From Streptomyces sp. NBC_01471 (GTDB lineage Bacteria > Actinomycetota > Actinomycetes > Streptomycetales > Streptomycetaceae): a stretch of 64,000 bases of DNA. Shown here one piece after another: positions 56,941 through 64,000 of the stretch. Below the pieces are notes generated by a model. The model saw nothing but the letters and a program-made list of their open reading frames with translations, had not been told where the DNA came from and did not search any database. The DNA is taken from contig NZ_CP109450.1 in NCBI RefSeq assembly GCF_041438865.1, positions 2,769,001 through 2,833,000 on the forward strand, read 5' to 3'. The position numbers and the translations under genes were made by a program. How positions within the stretch are numbered: position 1 is the stretch's first letter; the number at the start of each line of letters is the position of its first letter.

Positions 56941-57642
56941 TCACCCGTCGTGTGGCCGGTACGCCGCCTCGATCCCCGCGACGACCAGCCGCAGCCCCTC
57001 CTCGAAGCGCCGGTCGAAGTCGGTGAAGATCTCCCAGCCGGCCGCCGCGGTGAGCGGGTAGTCGGCGAGCCGCTCGGCCCGCTCCTCGATCCCGTACCCC
57101 TCGCGGCGCTCGTCCGGCATCGGCTGGACGCCCTGCTCCTCGATGACGAAGCCGACCGTGAACGAGTACGCCGTGGTGCCGGCCTGGACCGCCTGCGCCA
57201 GGCCGAACCCGCGTGAGGTCATCTCGCCCAGCTGCCGCTCCAGCGACTGCGCGTGGTCGGTGCCGGTGAACCGGGCCCCGCTGTAGACCCTGGCACCGTC
57301 GCGGTGGCGCAGCAGCATGGCGCGCAGGGCGCGGTGGTAGACGACCAGCCCGTCCTGCCAGCTCCCGCCGGTCTCCGGCGGGAGCTGCCGGCCCCCCTCC
57401 GGCGCCGCGGTCTCCGGCCGCCAGGACTCCGGCAGGTCCTCGGCGATCATCCGCCGGTACATCAGCGTCGCCATCTCGTCCAGCAGGGACTGCTTGTCCT
57501 TGAAGTGCCAGTAGAGCGCGGGCGCCTTGACGTCCAGTTCCCTGGCGATGGCGCGCAGCGACAGCCCGTCGAGCCCTACCTCGTTCAGCAGCCGCAGCGC
57601 GGTCTCCGCGACGCGCGCCCGGTCGATCTTCGGTGTTCCCAC
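56941..57642 (-). CDS. TetR-family regulator (TetR_C type)
   Basis: 233-residue repressor. N-terminal helix-turn-helix (VAETALRLLNEVGLDGLSLR, ARELDVKAPALYWHFKDKQS) typical of true TetR/TetC-like regulators, then a ligand domain with LRAMLLRHRDGARVYSGARF, GLAQAVQAGTTAYSFTVGFV and FDRRFEEGLRLVVAGIE. Divergent from an FAD monooxygenase gene with two palindromes at the junction. It probably represses both genes until bound by an aromatic or polyketide ligand. Confidence 0.92.
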   Translation of the reverse strand: MGTPKIDRARVAETALRLLNEVGLDGLSLRAIARELDVKAPALYWHFKDKQSLLDEMATLMYRRMIAEDLPESWRPETAAPEGGRQLPPETGGSWQDGLVVYHRALRAMLLRHRDGARVYSGARFTGTDHAQSLERQLGEMTSRGFGLAQAVQAGTTAYSFTVGFVIEEQGVQPMPDERREGYGIEERAERLADYPLTAAAGWEIFTDFDRRFEEGLRLVVAGIEAAYRPHDG

Positions 57643-57650
57643 CTTGACAA

Positions 57651-57701
57651 TTTAACAGTGTTAAGCGCACGCTCGGAACCATGGAACTTAACAGCGTTAA
57701 G
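57651..57701. promoter_or_regulatory. Pair of TetR operators
   Basis: Two copies of a dyad: TTTAAC-AGT-GTTAAG (57651-57665) and CTTAAC-AGC-GTTAAG (57687-57701), 36 bp apart centre to centre. The first follows a TTGACA (57644-57649) that could be the -35 of the monooxygenase promoter; the second covers codons 3-7 of that gene. The spacing and near identity indicate dimer binding by the adjacent TetR protein at both. Confidence 0.75.
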
Positions 57702-59120
57702 GAAAGCGTCAAGGAAAGCGCGGAGACCGATGTGCTGATCGTCGGCGCGGGGCCCACCGGGCTCGCGCTGGCCGTGGATCTGGCCCGGCGCGGAGTGCGC
57801 ACGACCGTGGCCGAGAAGGCGGAGCGGCTCTTCCCGGGCTCCCGGGGCAAGGGCCTCCAGCCCCGCACGCTGGAGGTCTTCGACGATCTCGGGGTGATCG
57901 GCGAGGTGCTGGCCGCGAGCGGGCCCGCCCCGGTCCAGATGATCTGGAAGGACGGCGGGCGACAGGGCGAACACCACATGTTCGACGCGGTCGAGACGAC
58001 CCCGGCGGCGCCGTACGCGGGAACGCCGCGCATCCTGCCCCAGTGGCGCACCCAGGAGATCCTGTACGCGCGCCTGACCGGGCTGGGCGGCGAGGTCTCG
58101 TTCGGCAGCGCCCTGGACTCGATCACGCAGGACACGGCCGGGGTCACGGCGACGCTCTCCACCGGTGCCACCGTCCGCGCGGCGTACGCGGTGGCGGCCG
58201 ACGGCGGCAGCAGCACGGTCCGCGCCGCGCTCGCCGTCGCGATGGCCGGAGAGTCCGTCGACCCGTCGTCCATGCTGGTCGCCGATGTACGTGTCCCCGC
58301 CCTGGACCGGCTGAACTGGCACGTCTTCCCGGCCGACGCCGGATTCCTGGCGCTCTGCCCGCTCCCCGGCACCGACGACTTCCAGCTGGCCGCGCGCTTC
58401 CCGGACGGGGAGCGCCCCGACCTCTCGCCCGACGGCGTACGCGCCCTGATCGCCGCCCGTACGCATCTCGGCGCGGCCGACGTCACCGAGGTGCTCTGGG
58501 CCTCGGACTTCCGGCCGCGCGCGGCCCTCGCCGACCGGTTCCGCGACGGCCGGATCTTCCTGGCGGGCGACGCCGCCCATGTCCACTCACCGGCCGGCGG
58601 CCAGGGGCTCAACACCAGCATCCAGGACGCGTACAACCTGGGGTGGAAGCTCGGCCGGGTGCTGCGCGACGGAGCCCCCGCGGCACTGCTCGACTCGTAC
58701 GAGGAGGAACGGCGGCCCAACGCGGCCGAGATGCTGGGCCTCTCCACCCGCGTCCACCGCGGCGAGCAGCGGCGCGGGGCCGCCACCCAGCAGTTGGGCA
58801 TCGGCTACCGCGGCGGACCGCTCTCCGAGGGGGCCGCGGGCGCCCTGGAGGCGGGCGACCGCGCACCCGACGGACCGCTGGACGGCGGGCGGCCGGGCAG
58901 TGGGCGGCTCTTCGACGCCTTCCGCGGGCCGCACTTCACCCTGCTCTCGGTGGGAACCGACACCGTGCTGCCACCGCTGGACCCCGACGCGGTGCACGTC
59001 CACCGGCTCGACGCCTACGAGCCGTACGGCAAGGGGCTGTTCCTCGTCCGGCCCGACGGATACATCGGCTGGGCGGGCGACGACGCCACCGGGCTGGCCG
59101 ACTACCTCACACGCTGCTGA
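57681..59120 (+). CDS. FAD-dependent aromatic monooxygenase
   Basis: 479-residue class A flavoprotein hydroxylase (PheA/RdmE/rifampicin-monooxygenase type). N-terminal dinucleotide fold TDVLIVGAGPTGLALAVDLA, DG-motif AVAADGGSSTVRAAL, and GDAAHVHSPAGGQGLNTSIQ followed by DAYNLGWKL; a thioredoxin-like C-terminal domain follows. Members hydroxylate aromatic or polyketide compounds, including drugs. The extra N-terminus MELNSVKESVKESAE is encoded by operator DNA; start ATG 57681 is the likeliest, GGAA being 4-7 nt upstream. It overlaps the convergent LysE gene by 14 nt. Confidence 0.88.
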   Translation: MELNSVKESVKESAETDVLIVGAGPTGLALAVDLARRGVRTTVAEKAERLFPGSRGKGLQPRTLEVFDDLGVIGEVLAASGPAPVQMIWKDGGRQGEHHMFDAVETTPAAPYAGTPRILPQWRTQEILYARLTGLGGEVSFGSALDSITQDTAGVTATLSTGATVRAAYAVAADGGSSTVRAALAVAMAGESVDPSSMLVADVRVPALDRLNWHVFPADAGFLALCPLPGTDDFQLAARFPDGERPDLSPDGVRALIAARTHLGAADVTEVLWASDFRPRAALADRFRDGRIFLAGDAAHVHSPAGGQGLNTSIQDAYNLGWKLGRVLRDGAPAALLDSYEEERRPNAAEMLGLSTRVHRGEQRRGAATQQLGIGYRGGPLSEGAAGALEAGDRAPDGPLDGGRPGSGRLFDAFRGPHFTLLSVGTDTVLPPLDPDAVHVHRLDAYEPYGKGLFLVRPDGYIGWAGDDATGLADYLTRC

Positions 59121-59766
59121 GCGAGAGCTTCACCGCGAAGCCCAGGAAGAGCGCACCCGCCGCCGTCGTCACCCCGGCCGAGAGGCGCCTGCGGCGGCGG
59201 AAGGCGGCGGCGAGGCGGGTGCCGCCGAATATCAGCAGGGTGAGGTAGAGGAAGCTCGCCAGCTGCGCCAGCGCGCCGAGGACCACGAACGAGAGCGCCG
59301 GGTAGGCGTAGTGCGGGTCGACGAACTGCACGAAGAAGGAAATGAAAAACAGGATCGCCTTCGGGTTGAACAGGCTGACCACCAGGGCCCTGCGGTAGGG
59401 CCGCTCCAGGGTGGGCGACTGCTCGTCGGTGGTCCCCGCGCCCCGGTCGCTCCGGTCGCTCCGGTCGCGCCAGAGCGCACGGGCCGTGCGGACCATACCG
59501 AACGCCAGATAGGTGAGATAACCGGCGCCCGCGTACTTCACCAGGCCGAACAGCAGCGGGTTGGCCTGGAGCAGTGAGGCGACTCCCGCGGCGGAGAGCG
59601 TCATCAGCACGGTGTCCCCGCAGAACACCCCGGCAGCCGCCGTGTATCCGGTGCGGACGCCGCGCCGGGCGGCGACCGAGAGCACGTACAGCGAATTGGG
59701 GCCCGGCAGCAGAACGATCAGCACCAGGCCGGCGAGGTAGGTCGGGAGATCCGTGACACCGAGCAT
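59107..59766 (-). CDS. LysE/RhtB-family amino-acid exporter (LeuE-like)
   Basis: 219-residue transporter with six membrane helices. The family signature is at the N-terminus (LAGLVLIVLLPGPNSLYVLS, RRGVRTGYTAAAGVFCGD) and again in the second half (ALVVSLFNPKAILFFISFFVQF). A hydrophilic loop with Asp/Arg repeats (RDRSDRSDRGAG) lies between helices 3 and 4. Probably exports leucine, other neutral amino acids or homoserine lactone-like molecules. ATG 59766 is chosen; the longer frame runs through unrelated sequence. Confidence 0.9.
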   Translation of the reverse strand: MLGVTDLPTYLAGLVLIVLLPGPNSLYVLSVAARRGVRTGYTAAAGVFCGDTVLMTLSAAGVASLLQANPLLFGLVKYAGAGYLTYLAFGMVRTARALWRDRSDRSDRGAGTTDEQSPTLERPYRRALVVSLFNPKAILFFISFFVQFVDPHYAYPALSFVVLGALAQLASFLYLTLLIFGGTRLAAAFRRRRRLSAGVTTAAGALFLGFAVKLSLSSV

Positions 59767-59840
59767 GGGCCGAGTCTCGCACGCGGGTACGACACTCCGG
59801 GAGTGGCCTTCGCCACCCCAGGACCCGGAGCGACCCCGGA

Positions 59841-59880
59841 CGGAACATGGCGGCCCGGCACGGAACATGGCGGCCCGGGC
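59841..59880. repeat. 20-bp tandem duplication in lysE/ldt intergenic region
   Basis: CGGAACATGGCGGCCCGG is repeated head to tail (59841-59860 and 59861-59880). The 218-bp gap (59767-59984) also holds an A/G-rich tract (59930-59980) before the transpeptidase gene; no gene is seen. Confidence 0.75.
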
Positions 59881-59984
59881 TTTCGCGACGCCCCGAGGGG
59901 GAATCACCCGGGACGAGGCGGGAGAAGAGCGCGGAAGCGAGAAGGAAGCGAAAAAAGCGAAAGAAAGACGAAGAGGGGGGAAGC

Positions 59985-60884
59985 ATGCGGAAGATCCTGA
60001 TGGGCAGAGCGCTGGCCGCCGCCGCGGCGGTCGCCGTGGCGGCGGGCTGTTCGGTGCAGACCACGGGGACGCGGACGGCGGACGACGCGAAGGCGGGCGG
60101 CGGTGCGAGCCATCGCCCGACGGCCGGAGCGCAGGACAGCACCGCCACCCCGGGCCCGGCGCGGCGGCCGACGGCCTCCGGCGCACCGTCGCCCGCGAAG
60201 CGGCCCGCGAAGCGGCCCGCGGCACCGAAGCCCTCGGCCGTACCGCCCGGCCCGACCCTGATGGCGAGCGGCGCCACGGGCAAGCAGGTGCGCGAACTCC
60301 AGGCCAGGCTGCGGCAGATCGCCTGGTTCGGCGCCACCCCCACCGGGACGTACGGCCCGGTGACCGTCGCCGCAGTCAAGGGGTTCCAGGGCAAGCGCGG
60401 CCTGACCCGCACCGGCACCACGGACACCGTCACCTGGCGGCGACTGCTCGCCATGACGAGGACCCCGACCCGCGACGAGCTGAACGGAACGGCGGGCGGG
60501 CACTCCGCGGGCAAGCTCGACCCGCGCTGCCTCACCGGCCGGGTGCTCTGCATCAGCAAGACGAGCCGCACACTGCGCTGGGTCAATGACGGCAAGGTGC
60601 TCTCGACGATGGATGTGCGCTTCGGCTCGCAGTACACACCGACCCGCGAGGGGACCTTCCACATCGACTTCAAGAGCCTCCACCACGTGTCGACCATCTA
60701 CCACACGGCCATGCCGTACGCGATGTTCTTCAGCGGGGGCCAGGCGGTGCACTACTCGTCGGACTTCGCGGCCCGCGGTTACAGCGGCGCCTCGCACGGC
60801 TGCGTCAACGTACGGGACAAGGCGAAGATCGCCGCACTCTTCGGCCAGGCACGGACCGGCGACAAGGTCGTCGTGTACCGGTGA
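59985..60884 (+). CDS. L,D-transpeptidase lipoprotein with peptidoglycan-binding domain
   Basis: 299-residue lipoprotein. Signal with lipobox VAAGC (Cys about residue 22), a Thr/Pro/Ala/Lys-rich spacer (to about 95), a PGRP-type peptidoglycan-binding domain (GKQVRELQARLRQIAWFGAT...VKGFQGKRGLTRTGT) and a C-terminal YkuD domain with the catalytic SHGCVNVRD (Cys-containing HGC motif) plus TREGTFHIDFKS. It makes 3-3 cross-links in peptidoglycan or attaches proteins. ATG 59985 with GAGGGGGGAAGC; a strong terminator follows. Confidence 0.92.
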   Translation: MRKILMGRALAAAAAVAVAAGCSVQTTGTRTADDAKAGGGASHRPTAGAQDSTATPGPARRPTASGAPSPAKRPAKRPAAPKPSAVPPGPTLMASGATGKQVRELQARLRQIAWFGATPTGTYGPVTVAAVKGFQGKRGLTRTGTTDTVTWRRLLAMTRTPTRDELNGTAGGHSAGKLDPRCLTGRVLCISKTSRTLRWVNDGKVLSTMDVRFGSQYTPTREGTFHIDFKSLHHVSTIYHTAMPYAMFFSGGQAVHYSSDFAARGYSGASHGCVNVRDKAKIAALFGQARTGDKVVVYR

Positions 60885-60910
60885 TTGCGGGAGGCCCGGG
60901 AGGGATTGGG

Positions 60911-60949
60911 GGCGCGGGTGGGTCCGGGGGAACGAAACCCACCCGCGCC
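60911..60949. terminator. Terminator after L,D-transpeptidase gene
   Basis: Perfect 13-bp stem GGCGCGGGTGGGT / ACCCACCCGCGCC with a 13-base loop, 27 bp after the transpeptidase stop. Confidence 0.8.
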
Positions 60950-61093
60950 GGTTGCGCGGAGCCGAAGGTACGGGGGGAACCCCGGCTCACGCGCGGCCGA
61001 TGACCAGTCGGCTCACTCTCTACTGCGCCGGGCCCCCGGAAAGTGTCACACCCGCGGTTCGGCCACTGCGCGCAGCCGGTACCGGCGGGCCCG

Positions 61094-62119
61094 TCAGCCG
61101 TTCCGGCTTGCCGCTGGGCCGGTCCGGTCGCCCGGTGAGGGCGACGCCGGGAAGTCGCGCGTCGGCGAGGGCGAGGGGCCGGCCGGCACGGAGGGCGAGG
61201 GCGTGGGGGATGTGGCGGGGGCGGCGGGGGTGAGCGGGGCCGAGGGCGTGTACGAGACGGGGTGGCCGTCGGAACCACCGGTGCCCAGCACCCGCCCGCA
61301 GAACCTCTCGACGTTCGCCGCGCCGCCGGCCTTCGACTCCAGACTCCGCCTGCGCTCGCCGGCGACCCGGCCCGCGCGGTAGTCGCGGCAGGCCGCGGCC
61401 AGCTTGCGGAAGACATCGGCACCCGAGGGGTGACCGCCCCGGGGCGGTGTCCGCCGGTTCTGCGTCCCGCCGCCGGGCTGCCGCTCCGCGCCCCCGGCCC
61501 GGTCCCCGTCCCGGCCGGCCTCTCCGCTGCCGCTGTTCCCGTCACCTGTCGCGCCACCGGCCTCGCCCGCCGGGGGCGAGACACGCGGGCTGTGCTGTCC
61601 GGGGCCGGGTTTCCGGCTGCCGGGGGTGCTGGTGTCCGGCCCCGGCGAGGGGCCGGTGGGCGTGGCGGAGGGCGTTTCGGAGAGGAGCGGTCGCGGTGTC
61701 GCGGCGGACGACACGGACGAGGCGGGCATCGGTTCGCTGCGGCCGAAGGGCGAAGGCAGCATGCCGGCTCCCGCGGCGACCGCCACCCCGCTCAGCGCAC
61801 AGGCCGCCACCAGGGCGGCGACGCTGAACCGCACCGGTCGCCCCCAGCGCGTGGCGGCCGGGGCCCGGTCCGTACCCGGTACCGGTTCGAGGGGGTCCGC
61901 GCCGCCGCTCCTGGCCAGCCGGAATGCCTCCAACGCCGCCTTCTCGCCGGGGAGTTCACCGATCTCGGACCGGGCGGCCGAGCGGGCCGCACCGTCCAGC
62001 GCGGCGTGCAGCCGGGCGGCCTGCGCCCTCGCGTGATCGTCGACGGCACCGACAGGCCCACCGCTCAGCAATCGCTCAGCCGTGTCCTTGTCAAGCCATT
62101 CGCACCGCTCGTCGGCCAT
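61094..62119 (-). CDS. Sigma-factor partner: membrane protein with long Pro/Ser/Gly tail
   Basis: 341-residue protein. Cytoplasmic N-terminus of about 90 residues (CEWLDKDTAERLLSGGPVGA, ARLHAALDGAARSAARSEIG), a single transmembrane helix (about 96-115, FSVAALVAACALSGVAVAAG), then a highly disordered Pro/Ser/Thr/Gly region and a small helical domain (DVFRKLAAACRDYRAGRVAG, ESKAGGAANVERFCGRVLG) with two Cys. ATG 62119 overlaps the sigma gene stop (TGATG). Its position and topology suggest an anti-sigma or sensor protein for the ECF sigma, though no zinc-finger anti-sigma motif is visible. Confidence 0.78.
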   Translation of the reverse strand: MADERCEWLDKDTAERLLSGGPVGAVDDHARAQAARLHAALDGAARSAARSEIGELPGEKAALEAFRLARSGGADPLEPVPGTDRAPAATRWGRPVRFSVAALVAACALSGVAVAAGAGMLPSPFGRSEPMPASSVSSAATPRPLLSETPSATPTGPSPGPDTSTPGSRKPGPGQHSPRVSPPAGEAGGATGDGNSGSGEAGRDGDRAGGAERQPGGGTQNRRTPPRGGHPSGADVFRKLAAACRDYRAGRVAGERRRSLESKAGGAANVERFCGRVLGTGGSDGHPVSYTPSAPLTPAAPATSPTPSPSVPAGPSPSPTRDFPASPSPGDRTGPAASRNG

Positions 62120-62778
62120 CACATGTCCTTCTGCGTCCACGGACGCGAATGCGTCACACCGACCGCGGCTTCCGCCCCCTCGCGTGCGGAGCGCTGTGTC
62201 GGTACGGCGTCGAGTCCGTGCGGGCCCACGTCGGGGCCGAGCAGTTCGGCGAGCTTCTTCAGCCCGCGGTGCGCGGCGGTCCGTACCGCACCGGGCCGCT
62301 TGCCGAGCGTTTTGGCCGCGCTCTTCGCGTCGAGCCCGACGACGACCCGCAGCACCACCGCTTCGGCCTGGTCCTGCGGGAGCTGGGCGATGAGCCGCAT
62401 CGTGCGGCCGGTGGCCAGGGCTTCGATGGCCTCTCCCGCGGTGTCCGATTCGCCCGGCTCCGCGGCCAGTTCGGACTCGTCGCCGCCACCCGCGGGGCGC
62501 CTGCCCCGCATCCGTATGTGGTCGAGCGCGCGGTTGCGGGCTATCCGGGCCGCCCAGCCGCGGAAGCGGTCCGCGTCGCCGCTGAACCGCTGGAGGTCGC
62601 GGGCGATCTGCAGCCACGCCTCGGACGTCACGTCCTCGGCGTCCGGATCACCGACCAGCGTCCGTACATACCCGAGCAGTCGCGGGTGCACCGCGCGGTA
62701 CACAGTCCGGAAGGCGTCCTCGTCCCCGTCCTGCGCCGCGAGCACCGCGGTGGTCAGCTCCGCGTCGTCCCCCAGCAC
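62119..62778 (-). CDS. ECF sigma factor
   Basis: 219-residue ECF sigma factor. Region 2: FRTVYRAVHPRLLGYVRTLV, DAEDVTSEAWLQIARDLQRF and RFRGWAARIARNRALDHIRM; region 4: LIAQLPQDQAEAVVLRVVVG, KSAAKTLGKRPGAVRTAAHR. A charged linker with acidic residues lies between. GTG 62778 is the only available start; GAGGA is only 1 nt away, so initiation is not optimal. Translationally coupled to the membrane protein downstream. Confidence 0.85.
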   Translation of the reverse strand: MLGDDAELTTAVLAAQDGDEDAFRTVYRAVHPRLLGYVRTLVGDPDAEDVTSEAWLQIARDLQRFSGDADRFRGWAARIARNRALDHIRMRGRRPAGGGDESELAAEPGESDTAGEAIEALATGRTMRLIAQLPQDQAEAVVLRVVVGLDAKSAAKTLGKRPGAVRTAAHRGLKKLAELLGPDVGPHGLDAVPTQRSAREGAEAAVGVTHSRPWTQKDM

Positions 62779-63278
62779 TTCCTCAACCTGTCCCGCCGCA
62801 CCGCTCCCCCGCCGTGCAGCTGGTCGCCACTGCCGCGCCGCTGTGCGCGATGCGTCACGCTACGGCCTGCGCCCGGCCCGCGTCCACGACTTCTACGACC
62901 TGCGACAACGCGCTGACTCTGCGCGGTGTGACAGAAAACGCACGCCCGGCGCTGAGAGAGGTACGGGACCGTACCGCGGCTCCCGCGGACGGCGACCGGG
63001 GCCTCTCCTGTGGGGGGTGGCGGCCCCGGTCGTCCTCCCTCGTTTCACGGCCCTGACCAGGCAATATCCAGGGCGCTGGGCCTCCGGACGACCAACGCGT
63101 GACCAACGCGTCCGGGGCCCTTCCCGGTGACACCATCGCGCCTGGCAGTCAGGAGCCTGTCAGGCCCGCACCCAACCGCCCGGCTGTCGTCGCACTCCCG
63201 CGGCAACGGACACCCGGCCGGCCGTCCTCGGAGAAAGGCCGGGCATGGCAGGGCCACAGCTTGGACACCCCGCGTCCA
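62779..63278. other. Intergenic region without recognised genes
   Basis: About 500 bp between the ECF sigma gene and the YoeB-like remnant. Short open frames here lack family resemblance or ribosome sites. There is a direct repeat GACCAACGCGT-GACCAACGCGT near 63090-63111. The sigma promoter must lie in the first 150 bp. Nothing else is supported. Confidence 0.5.
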
Positions 63279-63520
63279 GTAGCGGTAGCGGGCAGCGAGG
63301 ATGACGATCTCCTTGTCCGTGACTAGGTGGACAAGGCGATGCCCGTCGTCGATCCGCCTCGAACACGCCCCGGGCAAGTGGTACTTGAGTGGCTCGGGCT
63401 TGCCGATCCCCGTGAAGGGATCGCACTTGACGTCCTCGATGAGCTTGTTGATCCGGCGTTGCCGTGCTTGGAGACAATCTCGATGGCCTCGTGGTCGTCA
63501 TTGACCTTCTTGATCAGCGG
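63279..63520 (-). pseudogene. Internally deleted YefM-YoeB toxin-antitoxin remnant
   Basis: Reading the reverse strand, 63520-63455 encodes PLIKKVNDDHEAIEIVSKHG, the N-terminal part of a YefM/Phd-type antitoxin, and from 63455 in another frame RINKLIEDVKCDPFTGIGKP, EPLKYHLPGACSRRIDDGHR and LVHLVTDKEIVILAARYRY, the C-terminal two thirds of a YoeB-type mRNA interferase. The antitoxin C-terminus and toxin N-terminus are deleted between them, the toxin stop codon is lost, and the antitoxin start has been replaced by the end of the cupin gene. Non-functional. Confidence 0.8.
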
Positions 63521-63956
63521 CTGTCTCTTCGAGGTGGTACAGCTCAGGCACGGAGACCTTGATCGGCTCTTGAGTGGTCCGGGCGATCACGACGACCGCG
63601 GGCTCGTCCGGATCGGGGTTCTCCTCGCGGTGCGGGACGAACGGGGGAACGAGGAAGAAGTCGCCGGGGCCGGCGGCGAGCCGCACCTCCTCCGTGCCGT
63701 CGTGGTAGACGAACACGGGGTGGCCGCTGACCACGTAGATCCCTGCCTCGGATTCACCGTGATGATGGTTGTCCGTTGCGCTCAGGGGCGGGTTCTCCAC
63801 CAGGCCCATCCAGAGCTTCTTCGAATCGACCGTGCCGCCGCTGATGGCGGCGTAACCGTCCAACTCGCCGGATCGGACATGGTGGACACGGTTGTTCAGT
63901 GCGCGCGCGTTGTCACCAGCAGCCGGCGCGGTCCCGGCACCTTCGTGGGCAGTCAT
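63498..63956 (-). CDS. Cupin-domain protein
   Basis: 152-residue single-domain cupin. Motif 1 with metal His residues is NHHHGESEAGIYVVSGHPVF; motif 2 is PGDFFLVPPFVPHREENPDP. The family includes dioxygenases, isomerases and metal- or sugar-binding proteins; no specific activity can be assigned. The last codons (ETAADQEGQ) are read from the fused antitoxin remnant DNA, so the C-terminus is probably a few residues different from the ancestral protein. Start ATG at 63956; upstream lies the window edge. Confidence 0.85.
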   Translation of the reverse strand: MTAHEGAGTAPAAGDNARALNNRVHHVRSGELDGYAAISGGTVDSKKLWMGLVENPPLSATDNHHHGESEAGIYVVSGHPVFVYHDGTEEVRLAAGPGDFFLVPPFVPHREENPDPDEPAVVVIARTTQEPIKVSVPELYHLEETAADQEGQ

Positions 63957-64000
63957 TGTGCAGCCTTCCGGTTATCGATGGCTTTGGCCGGAATCCAGGC

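Noticed and set aside
59841-59880. Attachment site or IS end
   Set aside because: A simple 20-bp tandem duplication with no integrase, transposase or inverted ends nearby.

Overview
The window is high-GC actinobacterial DNA, almost certainly from a Streptomyces chromosome. Supporting signs are the GC-rich third positions, frequent GTG/TTG starts, translationally coupled ATGA/GTGA operons, two whiJ-like XRE/DUF397 loci, the AfsQ1/AfsQ2/SigQ signalling locus and a sialic-acid-like (Kdn/teichulosonic acid) wall-glycan locus. I saw no rRNA, tRNA, CRISPR array, complete insertion sequence or prophage.

Layout. 0-2.2 kb: a whiJ-like locus (two tandem DUF397 genes coupled to an XRE/DUF5753 regulator) plus three overlapping small genes. 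2.2-4.8 kb: a TetR regulator divergent from a Vat-type acetyltransferase and a macrolide-type glycosyltransferase, which look like an antibiotic-inactivation pair. 4.8-6.6 kb: a decayed junction with fragments of a MerR gene, an amidohydrolase and an M20 peptidase around an intact S66 LD-carboxypeptidase. 6.6-9.8 kb: a large protein carrying the N-terminal signature of contractile-injection-system-associated proteins, and an M20 amidohydrolase. 9.9-14.1 kb: PH-like membrane protein, deoC and two aldehyde dehydrogenases, the second lacking its catalytic half. 14.2-20.5 kb: secreted protein, uridine-kinase-like ATPase, ECF sigma with a membrane partner, DUF574 methyltransferase and a second whiJ-like locus (ATPase, DUF397, XRE). 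20.6-25.5 kb: sigQ divergent from afsQ1-afsQ2-lipoprotein, then VanZ-like and PspC genes. 25.5-31.9 kb: secreted protein, adenosine deaminase, alpha/beta-hydrolase-fold protein, LysR/MFS pair, ECF sigma with SnoaL tail, STAS protein. 31.9-39.1 kb: deoA, cdd, a BMP-type nucleoside ABC transporter and its binding lipoprotein. 39.2-42.6 kb: M20 amidohydrolase and an Rrf2/SDR/SnoaL group. 42.7-51.1 kb: wall-glycan locus (glycosyltransferases, NeuB-family synthase, CMP-sialate synthetase/HAD fusion, polysialyltransferase-like protein, acyltransferase). 51.3-56.9 kb: membrane protein, then an MfnB-like furan synthase, ALDH, aryl-alcohol-type ADH and an O-methyltransferase-like gene. 56.9-64 kb: TetR/FAD monooxygenase pair, LysE exporter, L,D-transpeptidase lipoprotein, ECF sigma with membrane partner, a deleted YefM/YoeB remnant and a cupin.

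How genes work together. Nucleoside salvage is spread over 28 kb (deoC, add, deoA, cdd, BMP lipoprotein, ABC ATPase and permeases), but the transcription units share a 12-bp palindrome, CTACGCGCGTAG or a close variant, in their promoter regions. This points to one regulon under a regulator encoded outside the window. The AfsQ1 consensus (GTnAC-N6-GTnAC) occurs between sigQ and afsQ1 and again before the VanZ-like gene. The least understood unit is the MfnB/ALDH/ADH operon: a methanofuran-type furan synthase next to oxidoreductases of aromatic-aldehyde and aromatic-alcohol type, without the other methanofuran genes.
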